A stretch of 64,000 nucleotides of DNA from Donghicola eburneus (GTDB taxonomy: Bacteria; Pseudomonadota; Alphaproteobacteria; Rhodobacterales; Rhodobacteraceae), in the NCBI RefSeq assembly GCF_900115865.1, contig NZ_FOXY01000009.1, forward strand, positions 150,585-214,584, given 5' to 3'. Shown here one piece after another: positions 46,799-55,170 of the stretch. Made by a program: the position numbers and the translations under genes. Under the pieces are notes generated by a model. The model saw only the letters and a list, made by a program, of their open reading frames with translations, ran no database searches and was not told where the DNA came from. Positions within the stretch are counted from its first letter, which is position 1; every line of letters starts with the position of its first letter.

Positions 46799-47818
46799 AT
46801 GAAAATTGCCCTAATCGGTTGCGGGTTCTTTGCCATGAACCAGCTGCACGCTTGGAACGGGATCGCGGGAGCAGAGGTTGTCGCTCTGTGCGATCGCGAC
46901 CCGGAGCGGCTGTCACTCGCCGCCGCCTTGGCCCCCAAAGCCGCGGCCTACACCGACGCCGCAGAAATGTTCGCCGCTGGCGGATTTGACGTGGTGGATA
47001 TTGCGACGACGGTTGGCTCTCATCGCGCATTGGTCGAGATGGCAGCTGCGCATCAAGTGCATGTCATCTGCCAAAAGCCGATCGCACCTACACTTGCCGA
47101 TGCCCGCGCGATGGTCAATGCGGTCGACGCTACGGGCAAAACACTGATGATCCACGAGAATTTTCGCTGGCAATCGGCTGTCCGTGCGGTGATCGATGCG
47201 CTACGCAGTGGCACAATCGGCGAGCCGTTTTTCGGGCGGATCAGTTTTCGCTCGGGCTACGACGTCTATGCGGGCCAACCCTATCTGGCGGAAGGCGAAC
47301 GTTTCATCATCGAGGACCTCGGCATCCACATCCTCGACATCGCGCGCGCGCTGTTCGGCGATGCCACGCGGATCACAGCCACTACGCGACGCGTCAACCC
47401 TGCGATCAAGGGCGAGGACGTTGCCACAATGCTGCTGGACCATGCAAGCGGCGTAACAAGTGTGGTGGACTGCTCTTATGCCACCCGCCGCAGCCCTGAA
47501 ACCTTCCCCGAGAGTTTGATCGAGATCGACGGCACACTTGGCACGTTGCGGCTGGATGCGGGGTACACGCTGTCAGTTCAAATCGGCGATCAAGTAGAAA
47601 CCCGCGATGTCTCGCCAACGCTTCTGTCTTGGGCGGACCGTCCGTGGCACAACATCCAAGAGAGCGTGCAGATCATCCAACAGCATTTTGTCGACTGCCT
47701 GAACCAAGGCATTGCACCGGAAACCGATGGGCAGGACAATCTCAAGACCTTTGCGTTGGTAGAAGCGGCCTATCTGTCAGCCAATGAAAATCGCACCGTG
47801 GACCTGACAGGGTTATGA
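46799..47818 (+). CDS. apsD: D-apiose dehydrogenase (Gfo/Idh/MocA)
   Basis: A 339-residue Gfo/Idh/MocA oxidoreductase. NAD-binding fold at the start (MKIALIGCGFFAMNQLHAWN), EKP-like catalytic region VHVICQKPIAPTLADA, and the ligand-domain stretch EDLGIHILDIARALFGDA. Next to apionate lactonase and the other apiose genes it should oxidise D-apiose to apionolactone. ATG 46799 is chosen for GGAGGAG 9-15 bases upstream. It overlaps apnL by ATGA. Confidence 0.8.
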   Translation: MKIALIGCGFFAMNQLHAWNGIAGAEVVALCDRDPERLSLAAALAPKAAAYTDAAEMFAAGGFDVVDIATTVGSHRALVEMAAAHQVHVICQKPIAPTLADARAMVNAVDATGKTLMIHENFRWQSAVRAVIDALRSGTIGEPFFGRISFRSGYDVYAGQPYLAEGERFIIEDLGIHILDIARALFGDATRITATTRRVNPAIKGEDVATMLLDHASGVTSVVDCSYATRRSPETFPESLIEIDGTLGTLRLDAGYTLSVQIGDQVETRDVSPTLLSWADRPWHNIQESVQIIQQHFVDCLNQGIAPETDGQDNLKTFALVEAAYLSANENRTVDLTGL

Positions 47819-49560
47819 CACCGTTCGAATTGTACGGCACGGATGCCCTGAGCACACCGTCAGAGCTGGTCACACTCGGCGATCTCTCTTTCACCCTAGA
47901 AGCCGGAGCGCTGCGGCATATCACCTATAAAGGCGTCGAGATGCTGCGGGGCATCGCGTTTTTGGTCCGAGATCGCGACTGGGGCACGATGATGCCCTCT
48001 CTGACAGAAATCTCGCGCGACACTGCTGGGTGCTTCCGACTAGAGACGGAGGCGATATATGTCGGGACCGCCACGCTGACCGTCCGCATCGTGATCGAGG
48101 CCGACACCGATGGCTTGACCGTCCGCGCATCAGGCCAAAGCGATGGCTTGACCGTCCGCGCATCAGGCCAAAGCGATGGCGCTTTCGAAACGAACCGCGC
48201 GGGCTTTACCATCCTTCATCCAGCCGCCGTCGCGGGATGTTCGGCCCAAATCAGCCACTCTGACGGCAGCACGGATATGGCCCCGTTCCCGCTGATGATC
48301 GAGCCTTGGCAACCGTTTATGGACATCACCGCACTGACCCATGACCGTGCCGGCCTGCGGGTGAGTTGCGATCTGTCTGGCGATACCTTTGAAATGGAAG
48401 ACCAACGGCAATGGGGCGACGCGAGCTTTAAAACCTACAACCGTCCTCTGGCCTTACCTTGGCCCTACGAGATCGCAGCTGGCATCCCGCTTGAGCAAAG
48501 CGTGCGTTTGAAGTGGACAGAAATTTCCGTTCACCCCGAACCAACAGTGCAGCAGAGCGTCCCAAACCCACACTTCCCCGAAACCGCGATTGTGATCACC
48601 GCAGCAGATGCTGACGCCCTGACAAAAGCGCCGAGTGACCTGACCGTCAGCGCCCAGCGCCTGCTTTGTCACTTGGATGCCGCCCTTGGCGGGACAGAGG
48701 CACAAATGCGGGCCTTTGCGGGGCTACAGAAAGCCATTCCTGATATCGCCTATGACTTGGAGTTGATCTGCAAGTTTGATGGTCCGGTTGAGGCAGAACT
48801 TATTTCGCTGCGCACCCAGATGGATGCAGCAGGCTTTGTCCCTGACAGCGTTTTGGTTTGCCCATCGGTTGATCGGCAGTCCACGCCTCCGGGCTCGGAA
48901 TGGCCGGACTGTCCGCCTCTGGACGAAATCCACGAAGCTTCAGCCCGCGTCTTCAGCGATACGGTGCGCGGTGGCGGCATGGTCAGCTTCTTTCCCGAAC
49001 TGAACCGCAAGCGCCCGCCGTTAGAACACCTGCATTTCGTCAGCCACAGCCTATGCCCGATTGTGCACGCCGCCGACGATTTGTCGGTGATGGAAACCCT
49101 CCAGACTCTTCCGCATATCACGCGCTCGGCCAGAGCCCTGATGGGCGATTGCGAGTATCGGCTTGGGCCTTCAACCATCGGAATGCGGCAGAACCCTTAT
49201 GGCTCACGCACGATCCCGAACCCAAACCGGCAGAGGGTCTGTATGACGGATGACGATCCCCGCCACCGCGCGCACTTCGGGGCCGCATACACGCTGGGGG
49301 TTGCCACAGCGATCGCAGAGGCTGGCATCGCAATCTGGACGCCTGCAGCGCTATATGGTCCCCGAGGATTGACTGGACCGATCGTGCAGGTAATCGCCGC
49401 ACTGTCGGAACACGCAGGGGCCCCCGTTCATCGCGCCGTCATCGACGAGGGCATCGCAGAGCTGCACGTTGGATCGACCAAATTCATGGCAAACCTGACC
49501 CCTCATGAGCGCGGAGGCCTGACGCCCTACGGGTGGTCGCGCAGCCCGCTTGCCGAGTAG
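47815..49560 (+). CDS. apnL: D-apionate lactonase
   Basis: A 581-residue protein matching the D-apionate lactonase type: an N-terminal beta-rich region with YKGVEMLRGIAFLVRDRDWG and a C-terminal part with FVSHSLCPIVHAADDLSVME and NPYGSRTIPNPNR. It opens apionolactone to apionate. A 33-bp perfect tandem duplication at 48109-48174 repeats DGLTVRASGQS twice in frame; it likely adds a loop of 11 residues. Translationally coupled to apsD. No signal peptide seen. Confidence 0.8.
   Translation: MTPFELYGTDALSTPSELVTLGDLSFTLEAGALRHITYKGVEMLRGIAFLVRDRDWGTMMPSLTEISRDTAGCFRLETEAIYVGTATLTVRIVIEADTDGLTVRASGQSDGLTVRASGQSDGAFETNRAGFTILHPAAVAGCSAQISHSDGSTDMAPFPLMIEPWQPFMDITALTHDRAGLRVSCDLSGDTFEMEDQRQWGDASFKTYNRPLALPWPYEIAAGIPLEQSVRLKWTEISVHPEPTVQQSVPNPHFPETAIVITAADADALTKAPSDLTVSAQRLLCHLDAALGGTEAQMRAFAGLQKAIPDIAYDLELICKFDGPVEAELISLRTQMDAAGFVPDSVLVCPSVDRQSTPPGSEWPDCPPLDEIHEASARVFSDTVRGGGMVSFFPELNRKRPPLEHLHFVSHSLCPIVHAADDLSVMETLQTLPHITRSARALMGDCEYRLGPSTIGMRQNPYGSRTIPNPNRQRVCMTDDDPRHRAHFGAAYTLGVATAIAEAGIAIWTPAALYGPRGLTGPIVQVIAALSEHAGAPVHRAVIDEGIAELHVGSTKFMANLTPHERGGLTPYGWSRSPLAE
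48109..48174 (+). repeat. 33-bp perfect tandem duplication in apnL
   Basis: Two identical 33-base units (48109-48141 and 48142-48174), followed by six bases (GATGGC) that begin a third copy. The unit encodes DGLTVRASGQS and keeps the frame. Exact identity suggests a recent event or slippage. Confidence 0.95.
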
Positions 49561-49581
49561 TGGTATAACATCTTATACACC
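49561..49581. promoter_or_regulatory. candidate GntR autoregulatory site
   Basis: GTATAA-CATC-TTATAC is a perfect inverted repeat just after the apnL stop and about 32 bases before the gntR start. It begins with TGGTAT, which is also present (as reverse complement ATACCA) in the two shared motifs at 46731 and 51750. Confidence 0.5.
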
Positions 49582-49612
49582 GTTGATATTGCTGCCCTAG
49601 CAGGAGCCCGCC

Positions 49613-50341
49613 ATGATCCCGCCCGCCGCGCCCAAGGCAAGCCAAGACAAGATTGTCCGTCGTAAATTGTCCGATCAGGTTCTGGACAAGTTGCGAGAGA
49701 TGATCCTGTCGCATGAGTTGAAGCCTGGGGATCACATGCCTTCGGAACGCGCCTTGATGGAACGGTTTGGCGTCGGACGACCTGCAGTGCGCGAAGCGTT
49801 GCAAAACTTACACAACAGCGGCCTCATCAGCATCAACCACGGCGAACGGTCCCGCGTGAACGCGATAGACGCCAACACTGTGCTCAGTCAGTCCGACCAA
49901 GTGGCCCGCATGGTCCTGAGCGCCGCGCCGGACAATCTGGAGCACCTGAAACAAGCACGGCAAATGTTTGAATTAGGAATGGTCCGACTGGCCGCACAGC
50001 AAGCGACGCCCCAAGATATCGCCGATCTGCGCAGCATCCACGCGACGCAGAGCATGCAGGATCAGGACGCCACCGCCTTTATCGAAGCAGACATGCGCTT
50101 TCACACACGCATTGCAGAAATTTCGGGAAATCCGATCATCGTGTCTGTCTCGCGGGCCATGCTTGGATGGCTGTTCGAGTACCACGTCAGCTTGTTGCAC
50201 TGGTCCGGCAAAGAGGACGTAACGCTGGCCGAGCACGCCAAGATCATCGATCTGGTCGAAGCTGGGGATGCTGACGGAGCTGTCAGCGAGATGGCCAAAC
50301 ACCTTGACCGTGCGGCTGCAGTATTCGAACCCAAGGGTTAA
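49613..50341 (+). CDS. GntR family (FCD) regulator of the apiose cluster
   Basis: A 242-residue FadR-type regulator: winged helix at residues about 15-80 (GDHMPSERALMERFGVGRPA, VREALQNLHNSGLISINHGE) and FCD domain after (ADMRFHTRIAEISGNPIIVS). ATG 49613 has AGGAG upstream. It lies inside the apiose cluster and is its probable regulator, with candidate sites before apsD/RLP, apnO/oiaK and itself. The stop is convergent with the kinase gene with a small overlap of 4 bases. Confidence 0.88.
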   Translation: MIPPAAPKASQDKIVRRKLSDQVLDKLREMILSHELKPGDHMPSERALMERFGVGRPAVREALQNLHNSGLISINHGERSRVNAIDANTVLSQSDQVARMVLSAAPDNLEHLKQARQMFELGMVRLAAQQATPQDIADLRSIHATQSMQDQDATAFIEADMRFHTRIAEISGNPIIVSVSRAMLGWLFEYHVSLLHWSGKEDVTLAEHAKIIDLVEAGDADGAVSEMAKHLDRAAAVFEPKG

Positions 50342-51687
50342 CGAGGGCCGCCGCCCTCTCTGATCCAACCAAAGAAATCCATGCTACCCATTTGGCCGCC
50401 CTTGAGTGCGATTTGCAGACCGTCATGGCGATCTCCCCCATAGCCGACGCACAAGGACGCCCCTGGAATGGTGGGCGCAAGGGCCTGCAAAGCTTCTAGG
50501 CCCAAGGCGCGCATCCCATGTCCCGACGTATCCCCGCCGGAGATTACGGCGCGGCGGATGTCACAGCCTTGCAAAATGCCATCCAGCACGCGGCCTAGAC
50601 CCATGCCGATCGCTTTGTTCGCCTCTTCCATTGGAATGCCCGCTGTACTTGCAGCTTCTCTGGCAGCAGAAACGGCGGGGTCATCCGGACCTGTGGCCGA
50701 GCAGATCAGCGGGCTATGGCCTTCGGCTGCTGCTTTCACGCCCGCAGATATTGCCGCTGAAATCACTTGATCGGCGCTATGGGAGTCTCGAATGATCGCC
50801 GCGGCATCAAACCGAATGACCTCGAAACCGTTCGCTTTGGCCCACGCGATCTGCTGTGCGGTGCTGGGAGAGACAGAGCCGGAGACTACAGCGATCTGAT
50901 CGACCATGCCAGCAGAACGCGGGCTGGGGGCAGGTGTAATAAGTCCTTGGTCCTGCCAATGGCGAACAAGCGCATATTCAACCCCTTGAGACCCAATAAC
51001 AAAGCTCAGATCCTGCCTGTTCTCCCACAGCAACCGACCAGCGGCCAATTCGCTGCGCTCTTCCATACTGTCGACCGACAATAGTTGCGCGCCCTCAGAA
51101 AGAAGCGTTTGCAAACGCGCCTCCCCATCGCTCCAGAGTGCCTCTAGATCAATCAAACCGCTCGGAAGACTGGTCTGCGCTGCGATGTGCTGCAGCAAAT
51201 CCGCCTCTTGCATCGGTGTGACTGGATGGCGTGACATAACGGGATGGCGATCAAGCCGGAACACCCCGTCAAAGGTGCCAGCAAAGAGATGACCAAAGGC
51301 TTGGTATCTGCGCATCTGGGGCGCAGCCGTCAGCATTGGAATTGCACGCGCGCCGGTGACACTGAGACCGATCTCTGCCGCCTTGCCAATGCTTCCCACA
51401 TGGGGGGCCGAGTCGAACGTCGAACAGACCTTGTAGTGCAAAAGCGGCGCGCCTGTGCCCAACAGGAACCGGAATGCATCAGGCAGATGGCTGGCCATCC
51501 AATCGGGTCCCTCGGCTCTAGCGGTACTGGCAACACCGATCGCGCTGCAATCGGCAAAACGCGCGCACACCTGATCCGAAGGCGTGTCTGCGAACAACAC
51601 GGCGTCTATTCCGGCAAAGGCCAGCACCTCCATCACTGCGGCCGCGCCGGTGAAGTCGTCCCCGAACCAACTGATCAAAGGTGCCAA
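50338..51687 (-). CDS. oiaK: 3-oxo-isoapionate kinase (DUF1537/four-carbon acid sugar kinase)
   Basis: A 449-residue four-carbon acid sugar kinase family protein. N-terminal sugar-binding part FGDDFTGAAAVMEVLAFAGI and C-terminal nucleotide part VISGGDTSGHGMRALGLEAL are typical. It should phosphorylate 3-oxo-isoapionate to the 4-phosphate used by the RuBisCO-like protein. The start is TTG 51687: GGAGGGGGA lies 7 bases upstream, and an ATG close by is in another frame. Divergent from apnO. Confidence 0.82.
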   Translation of the reverse strand: MAPLISWFGDDFTGAAAVMEVLAFAGIDAVLFADTPSDQVCARFADCSAIGVASTARAEGPDWMASHLPDAFRFLLGTGAPLLHYKVCSTFDSAPHVGSIGKAAEIGLSVTGARAIPMLTAAPQMRRYQAFGHLFAGTFDGVFRLDRHPVMSRHPVTPMQEADLLQHIAAQTSLPSGLIDLEALWSDGEARLQTLLSEGAQLLSVDSMEERSELAAGRLLWENRQDLSFVIGSQGVEYALVRHWQDQGLITPAPSPRSAGMVDQIAVVSGSVSPSTAQQIAWAKANGFEVIRFDAAAIIRDSHSADQVISAAISAGVKAAAEGHSPLICSATGPDDPAVSAAREAASTAGIPMEEANKAIGMGLGRVLDGILQGCDIRRAVISGGDTSGHGMRALGLEALQALAPTIPGASLCVGYGGDRHDGLQIALKGGQMGSMDFFGWIREGGGPR

Positions 51688-51749
51688 AGCGCATCCCCCT
51701 CCATTTTCCGCCGCACAAGCCGCGTTGACAATCTGGAGTGGATATTATC

Positions 51750-51763
51750 TGATCATACCAGTT
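51750..51763. promoter_or_regulatory. 14-bp motif shared with the apsD/RLP promoter
   Basis: TGATCATACCAGTT, identical to 46731-46744, between the divergent oiaK and apnO genes. As CTGGTATGATCAG (reverse strand, with the flanking base) it resembles FadR-type operators of the form CTGGT-N3-ACCAG. Confidence 0.6.
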
Positions 51764-51805
51764 AGGCAAGTCATCCCGAAGACGGGATCTGGAGGAGAAT
51801 TCAAA

Positions 51806-52633
51806 ATGACCAAAGTGGCTCTGTTCGGCGCTGGTGGGAAAATGGGCGTTCGGACCGCCCTAAATCTGGCGGAAACCGATTTCGAGGTCGCCCATGTCGA
51901 AGTCAGCGAACCGGGCCGCGCCCGCCTGAAAGAGGCTGTTGGGGCCGATTGTGTCGAAGTAGACGACGCGCTGGCCAGCGCAGAGGTCGTCATTCTGGCC
52001 GTTCCGGACACCGCAATCGGCGCAGTCGCAGGGGGCATTGTCGACAAGCTGAATCCCGGCACGATGGTCGTGATCCTTGATGCCGCCGCACCCCACGCGG
52101 GTCACCTGCCTCCGCGCGAGGACATCACCTATTTCGTTACGCACCCCTGCCACCCGGCGATCTACCACAACGAAGAAACAGAAGCTGCGCGTCTCGACCG
52201 GTTTGGCGGCGTGGCACACCCGCAGGGCGTCGTGAATGCCCTCATGCAAGGCCCCGAAGGGCACTACGCCCTAGGCGACTCCATCGCCAAAGCGATCTAT
52301 GCGCCTGTCCGCCAAACCTATCGCGTGACCGTGGAACAAATGGCTTATCTGGAACCGGGCCTGTCAGAAACTGTCTGCGCCTCTTTGCTGGTCGTGATGA
52401 AGCAAGCCATGGACGAGGTCGTGAAAACCGGCGTGTCCGAAGAATGTGCCAAAGACTTCCTACTGGGGCACATGAACATCCTTGGCGCTGTAATTTTCGG
52501 CGTCCAAGAGGGGCAGTTCTCGGATGCCTGCAACAAGGCTATCGAGTTCGGTATCCCCGCCTTGATGCGAGATGACTGGAAAAAGGTCTTCGAGCCGCAA
52601 GAGATCATGGACTCGATCAAGCGGATCACCTGA
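51806..52633 (+). CDS. apnO: D-apionate oxidoisomerase
   Basis: A 275-residue NAD-binding protein (MTKVALFGAGGKMGVRTALN) with the motif THPCHPAIYHNEE and a C-terminal helical domain. It fits the D-apionate oxidoisomerase that converts apionate to 3-oxo-isoapionate. The start ATG 51806 has GGAGGAG upstream. With apsD, apnL, oiaK and the RuBisCO-like protein it completes the path from apiose. Without this context it would be annotated only as a phosphogluconate-dehydrogenase-like protein. Confidence 0.78.
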   Translation: MTKVALFGAGGKMGVRTALNLAETDFEVAHVEVSEPGRARLKEAVGADCVEVDDALASAEVVILAVPDTAIGAVAGGIVDKLNPGTMVVILDAAAPHAGHLPPREDITYFVTHPCHPAIYHNEETEAARLDRFGGVAHPQGVVNALMQGPEGHYALGDSIAKAIYAPVRQTYRVTVEQMAYLEPGLSETVCASLLVVMKQAMDEVVKTGVSEECAKDFLLGHMNILGAVIFGVQEGQFSDACNKAIEFGIPALMRDDWKKVFEPQEIMDSIKRIT

Positions 52634-52654
52634 TATCGTTTGAATGGTAAGCTT

Positions 52655-52678
52655 TGCGCAGCGGGACTCTGCTGCGCA
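52655..52678 (+). other. hairpin after apnO
   Basis: TGCGCAGC and GCTGCGCA form an 8-bp stem around GGGACTCT. No T run follows, so it is at best a weak terminator or an mRNA 3'-end structure. Confidence 0.45.
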
Positions 52679-52742
52679 CCCCTCGACCTGAAACTTGGAA
52701 ACGGTGGCGTAGCATGGTTTTGTCTTTGACGAGGAGGCGGCC

Positions 52743-53315
52743 ATGATCACCGAAAAACAAAAGATGTTGGCTGGCGAGTATTACATCGCCTCTGACCCCG
52801 AACTTCAGGCCGACGTTCAGCGGGCTGCGCAGTGGATGGACCGCTTTAACGCGTCGCAGTCACGGACACCCAAACAGACGGATACCTTGTTGCGAGAGGG
52901 GCTTGGACAGGTGGGCCAAGACTGCATAGTTCGGCCTCCTTTCTACTGCGACTACGGCTACAACATCGCGCTTGGCACCGCTGTTTTCATCAATTTCAAT
53001 TGCTGCATTTTAGACGTAGCGCCGGTCACGATCGGTGATCAGACCCTCATTGGGCCGGGCGTTCAGATCCTCACCGCCGATCACCCGCGGGACCCAGAGC
53101 AGCGGCGACAGATGCTAGAGTATGGTCGACCCGTTCACATTGGCAGGAATGTCTGGATCGGAGCAGGGGCAATTATTTTGCCCGGCGTGACAATCGGGAA
53201 CGACGCGATCATTGGCGCTGGAAGTGTGGTGACGCGCGATGTCCCTGCACGCGCGACGGCGATGGGCAATCCGGCGCGGGTCAAAACGACTGTACCGACT
53301 GGCGACCGTCCATAA
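52743..53315 (+). CDS. sugar O-acetyltransferase (maltose/galactoside type)
   Basis: A 190-residue left-handed beta-helix acetyltransferase. The N-terminal MLAGEYYIASDPELQADVQR is the Mac domain, and hexapeptide repeats follow (VTIGDQTLIGPGVQILTADH, HIGRNVWIGAGAIILPGVTI, GNDAIIGAGSVVTRDVP); the catalytic His is in TADHP. It transfers acetyl from acetyl-CoA to a sugar hydroxyl. Starts with GAGGAGG upstream. No link with the apiose genes other than position. Confidence 0.9.
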   Translation: MITEKQKMLAGEYYIASDPELQADVQRAAQWMDRFNASQSRTPKQTDTLLREGLGQVGQDCIVRPPFYCDYGYNIALGTAVFINFNCCILDVAPVTIGDQTLIGPGVQILTADHPRDPEQRRQMLEYGRPVHIGRNVWIGAGAIILPGVTIGNDAIIGAGSVVTRDVPARATAMGNPARVKTTVPTGDRP

Positions 53316-53399
53316 ATTCATCCACAGTCGGTATAATTTCCGCCTAGAGGTCCAAGCTGTCTTATTGTGCGGGCGCGGCAGGCTTCCTACTTGCTAAGC

Positions 53400-54830
53400 A
53401 TGGCTTATCAGATATCCCAAACCGTCGGCCCCGTGTTGTTTCTGGACAGCGTGTCAGAGGCGCGGGTGCACCTTGCTGCGCTTTTCATCACCAGCGGCGA
53501 AATACCTGCACCAGTTGTGGTAGACGGGCGCGAGGAGCAGCCCCAAAGCATTGCGACATATGACACGGCCACCGTCTGGCGCGTGCGGTTCTCGCTGCCA
53601 GCGGACGCGGCATCAAGCTATGTATGGAACGGCGAAACCTATCCTGTCGCGGGGGATTTGGGCGGCGATCTGCGTATGGGCTACGTGTCCTGCAACGGCG
53701 AAGAGATCGGCGACATGGAGCGCGAAGGGTCCGAGCGGAACGCCATGTGGGCGCGTCTACGCGAACAGCACCGCACACGGCCATTGTCCTTGCTTCTGCA
53801 TGGTGGGGACCAAGTGTATGCCGACGAAGTAACCAGCGGCCACCCGCTGAGCGAAGGCTGGCCAGACGACATCCCCATAGACCCATCACGCGCCGATTTG
53901 GCTGACCTATCGCACCATCTGCGCGAGCGGTTCATGGCCCGATATGCCGCGCTCTATGCAGCTCCGGAGTTCGCCTGGCTGGCGGCGCGGGTACCCTCTT
54001 TGATGCAGTGGGACGATCACGATATTTGCGACGGTTGGGGCTCGCTCAAACGCTCACGTACGTACTCACCAGTGGGTCAAACGCTGTTCGCCGCCGCCAG
54101 AGAGGCATTTTTAGTTTTCCAGCATGCGACGTCCGAAGGCGATTTGCCCTCGCGATTTGCTGATCCAAAGGGCCAACACTTGGGCTGGACCATAAACACC
54201 CCAAGCCTTCGAATAATCGCGCCCGATTTGCGCGGCGAACGCACGCGTCGCCAAGTTATGGGCGAGGGCGGTTGGACCATGATGGACGCCGAAGCCAATC
54301 GCGATGCCGAAGGGCACACTTTTCTGATGTCCAGCGTTCCACTTCTTGGCCCGCGTCTATCGATCCTCGAGGCGATTATGGTCGCGATCCCCAGCATGCA
54401 GAAATACGAAGACGACTTGCGGGATCAATGGCAAAGTCGCGCCCACCGCGATGAGTGGCGCCGGATGCTACGATTGGTCCGCGACATGGCTCTGCGCGAA
54501 GGACACGACATCACAGCTCTGTCCGGCGAGATCCATTTGGCGACTCGGGCGACAATGGACTTGGGTCAGGGGCTGGAATTGAATCAATTGGTCGCGTCCG
54601 GCGTCGCCCACCGCGCGCCGCCCGAGGCATGGGCTCGCACGCTCGGGGCGCTGTCATGGCTGGGGGAAAACCCGCTACCAGAGCATCCCATCCGGATTGC
54701 CCCGCTGCCCGGGCAATCGAGCCGCTACACCGCAGAGCGGAACTACCTTTTGATCGAGCGCGAAAGCGGGCAATGGCAGGCCCGATGGGACCTAGAGAGC
54801 AGCGGATTAACACCCCGACTACAGCTCTGA
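53400..54830 (+). CDS. PhoD-like metallophosphatase
   Basis: A 476-residue protein of the PhoD/metallophosphoesterase type. Metal-binding motifs: LLHGGDQVYADE, WDDHDICDGWGS and SGEIHLATRA. The start is not certain: ATG 53400 (MAYQIS) has no strong ribosome site, and GTG 53367 is possible. There is no signal peptide or Tat motif, so unlike classical PhoD it looks cytoplasmic. Substrate unknown. Confidence 0.8.
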   Translation: MAYQISQTVGPVLFLDSVSEARVHLAALFITSGEIPAPVVVDGREEQPQSIATYDTATVWRVRFSLPADAASSYVWNGETYPVAGDLGGDLRMGYVSCNGEEIGDMEREGSERNAMWARLREQHRTRPLSLLLHGGDQVYADEVTSGHPLSEGWPDDIPIDPSRADLADLSHHLRERFMARYAALYAAPEFAWLAARVPSLMQWDDHDICDGWGSLKRSRTYSPVGQTLFAAAREAFLVFQHATSEGDLPSRFADPKGQHLGWTINTPSLRIIAPDLRGERTRRQVMGEGGWTMMDAEANRDAEGHTFLMSSVPLLGPRLSILEAIMVAIPSMQKYEDDLRDQWQSRAHRDEWRRMLRLVRDMALREGHDITALSGEIHLATRATMDLGQGLELNQLVASGVAHRAPPEAWARTLGALSWLGENPLPEHPIRIAPLPGQSSRYTAERNYLLIERESGQWQARWDLESSGLTPRLQL

Positions 54831-55170
54831 ATTCACCGCATTTTTCTTTTCATCAGGCCTCTCAAGCGCGGGGCATCGCGCAATACTTTCGTTTAGAATA
54901 TCGCGTCGCGGTGAGCGCAGTGCGATTTGAAATGCCTCACAACTTCTAATAAAGCACTTATACCGCACATCTTTTATTGCATAAATTTCAAACACTTGGT
55001 CAATTTTCTGCTGCGCAGCAATTCCACACCATACCTTTGCATTAAGCTTCCACCAAAGACACTGGAAACTCCTAGTTTGAGCGGGCTGCATTCATGGATG
55101 GGAATGTGTCAGTTGTATTTTCGGAAACACGTAAATGCACTTCAGCAATCCGCATCGTAGGGAACAGCAG
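54831..55170. other. 340-bp AT-rich gap before the chemotaxis receptor
   Basis: No gene is supported. The middle is AT-rich and holds the 12-bp perfect palindrome TGCTGCGCAGCA (55009-55020), the same core as the palindrome before the tetR gene. The receptor promoter is probably here. Confidence 0.5.
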
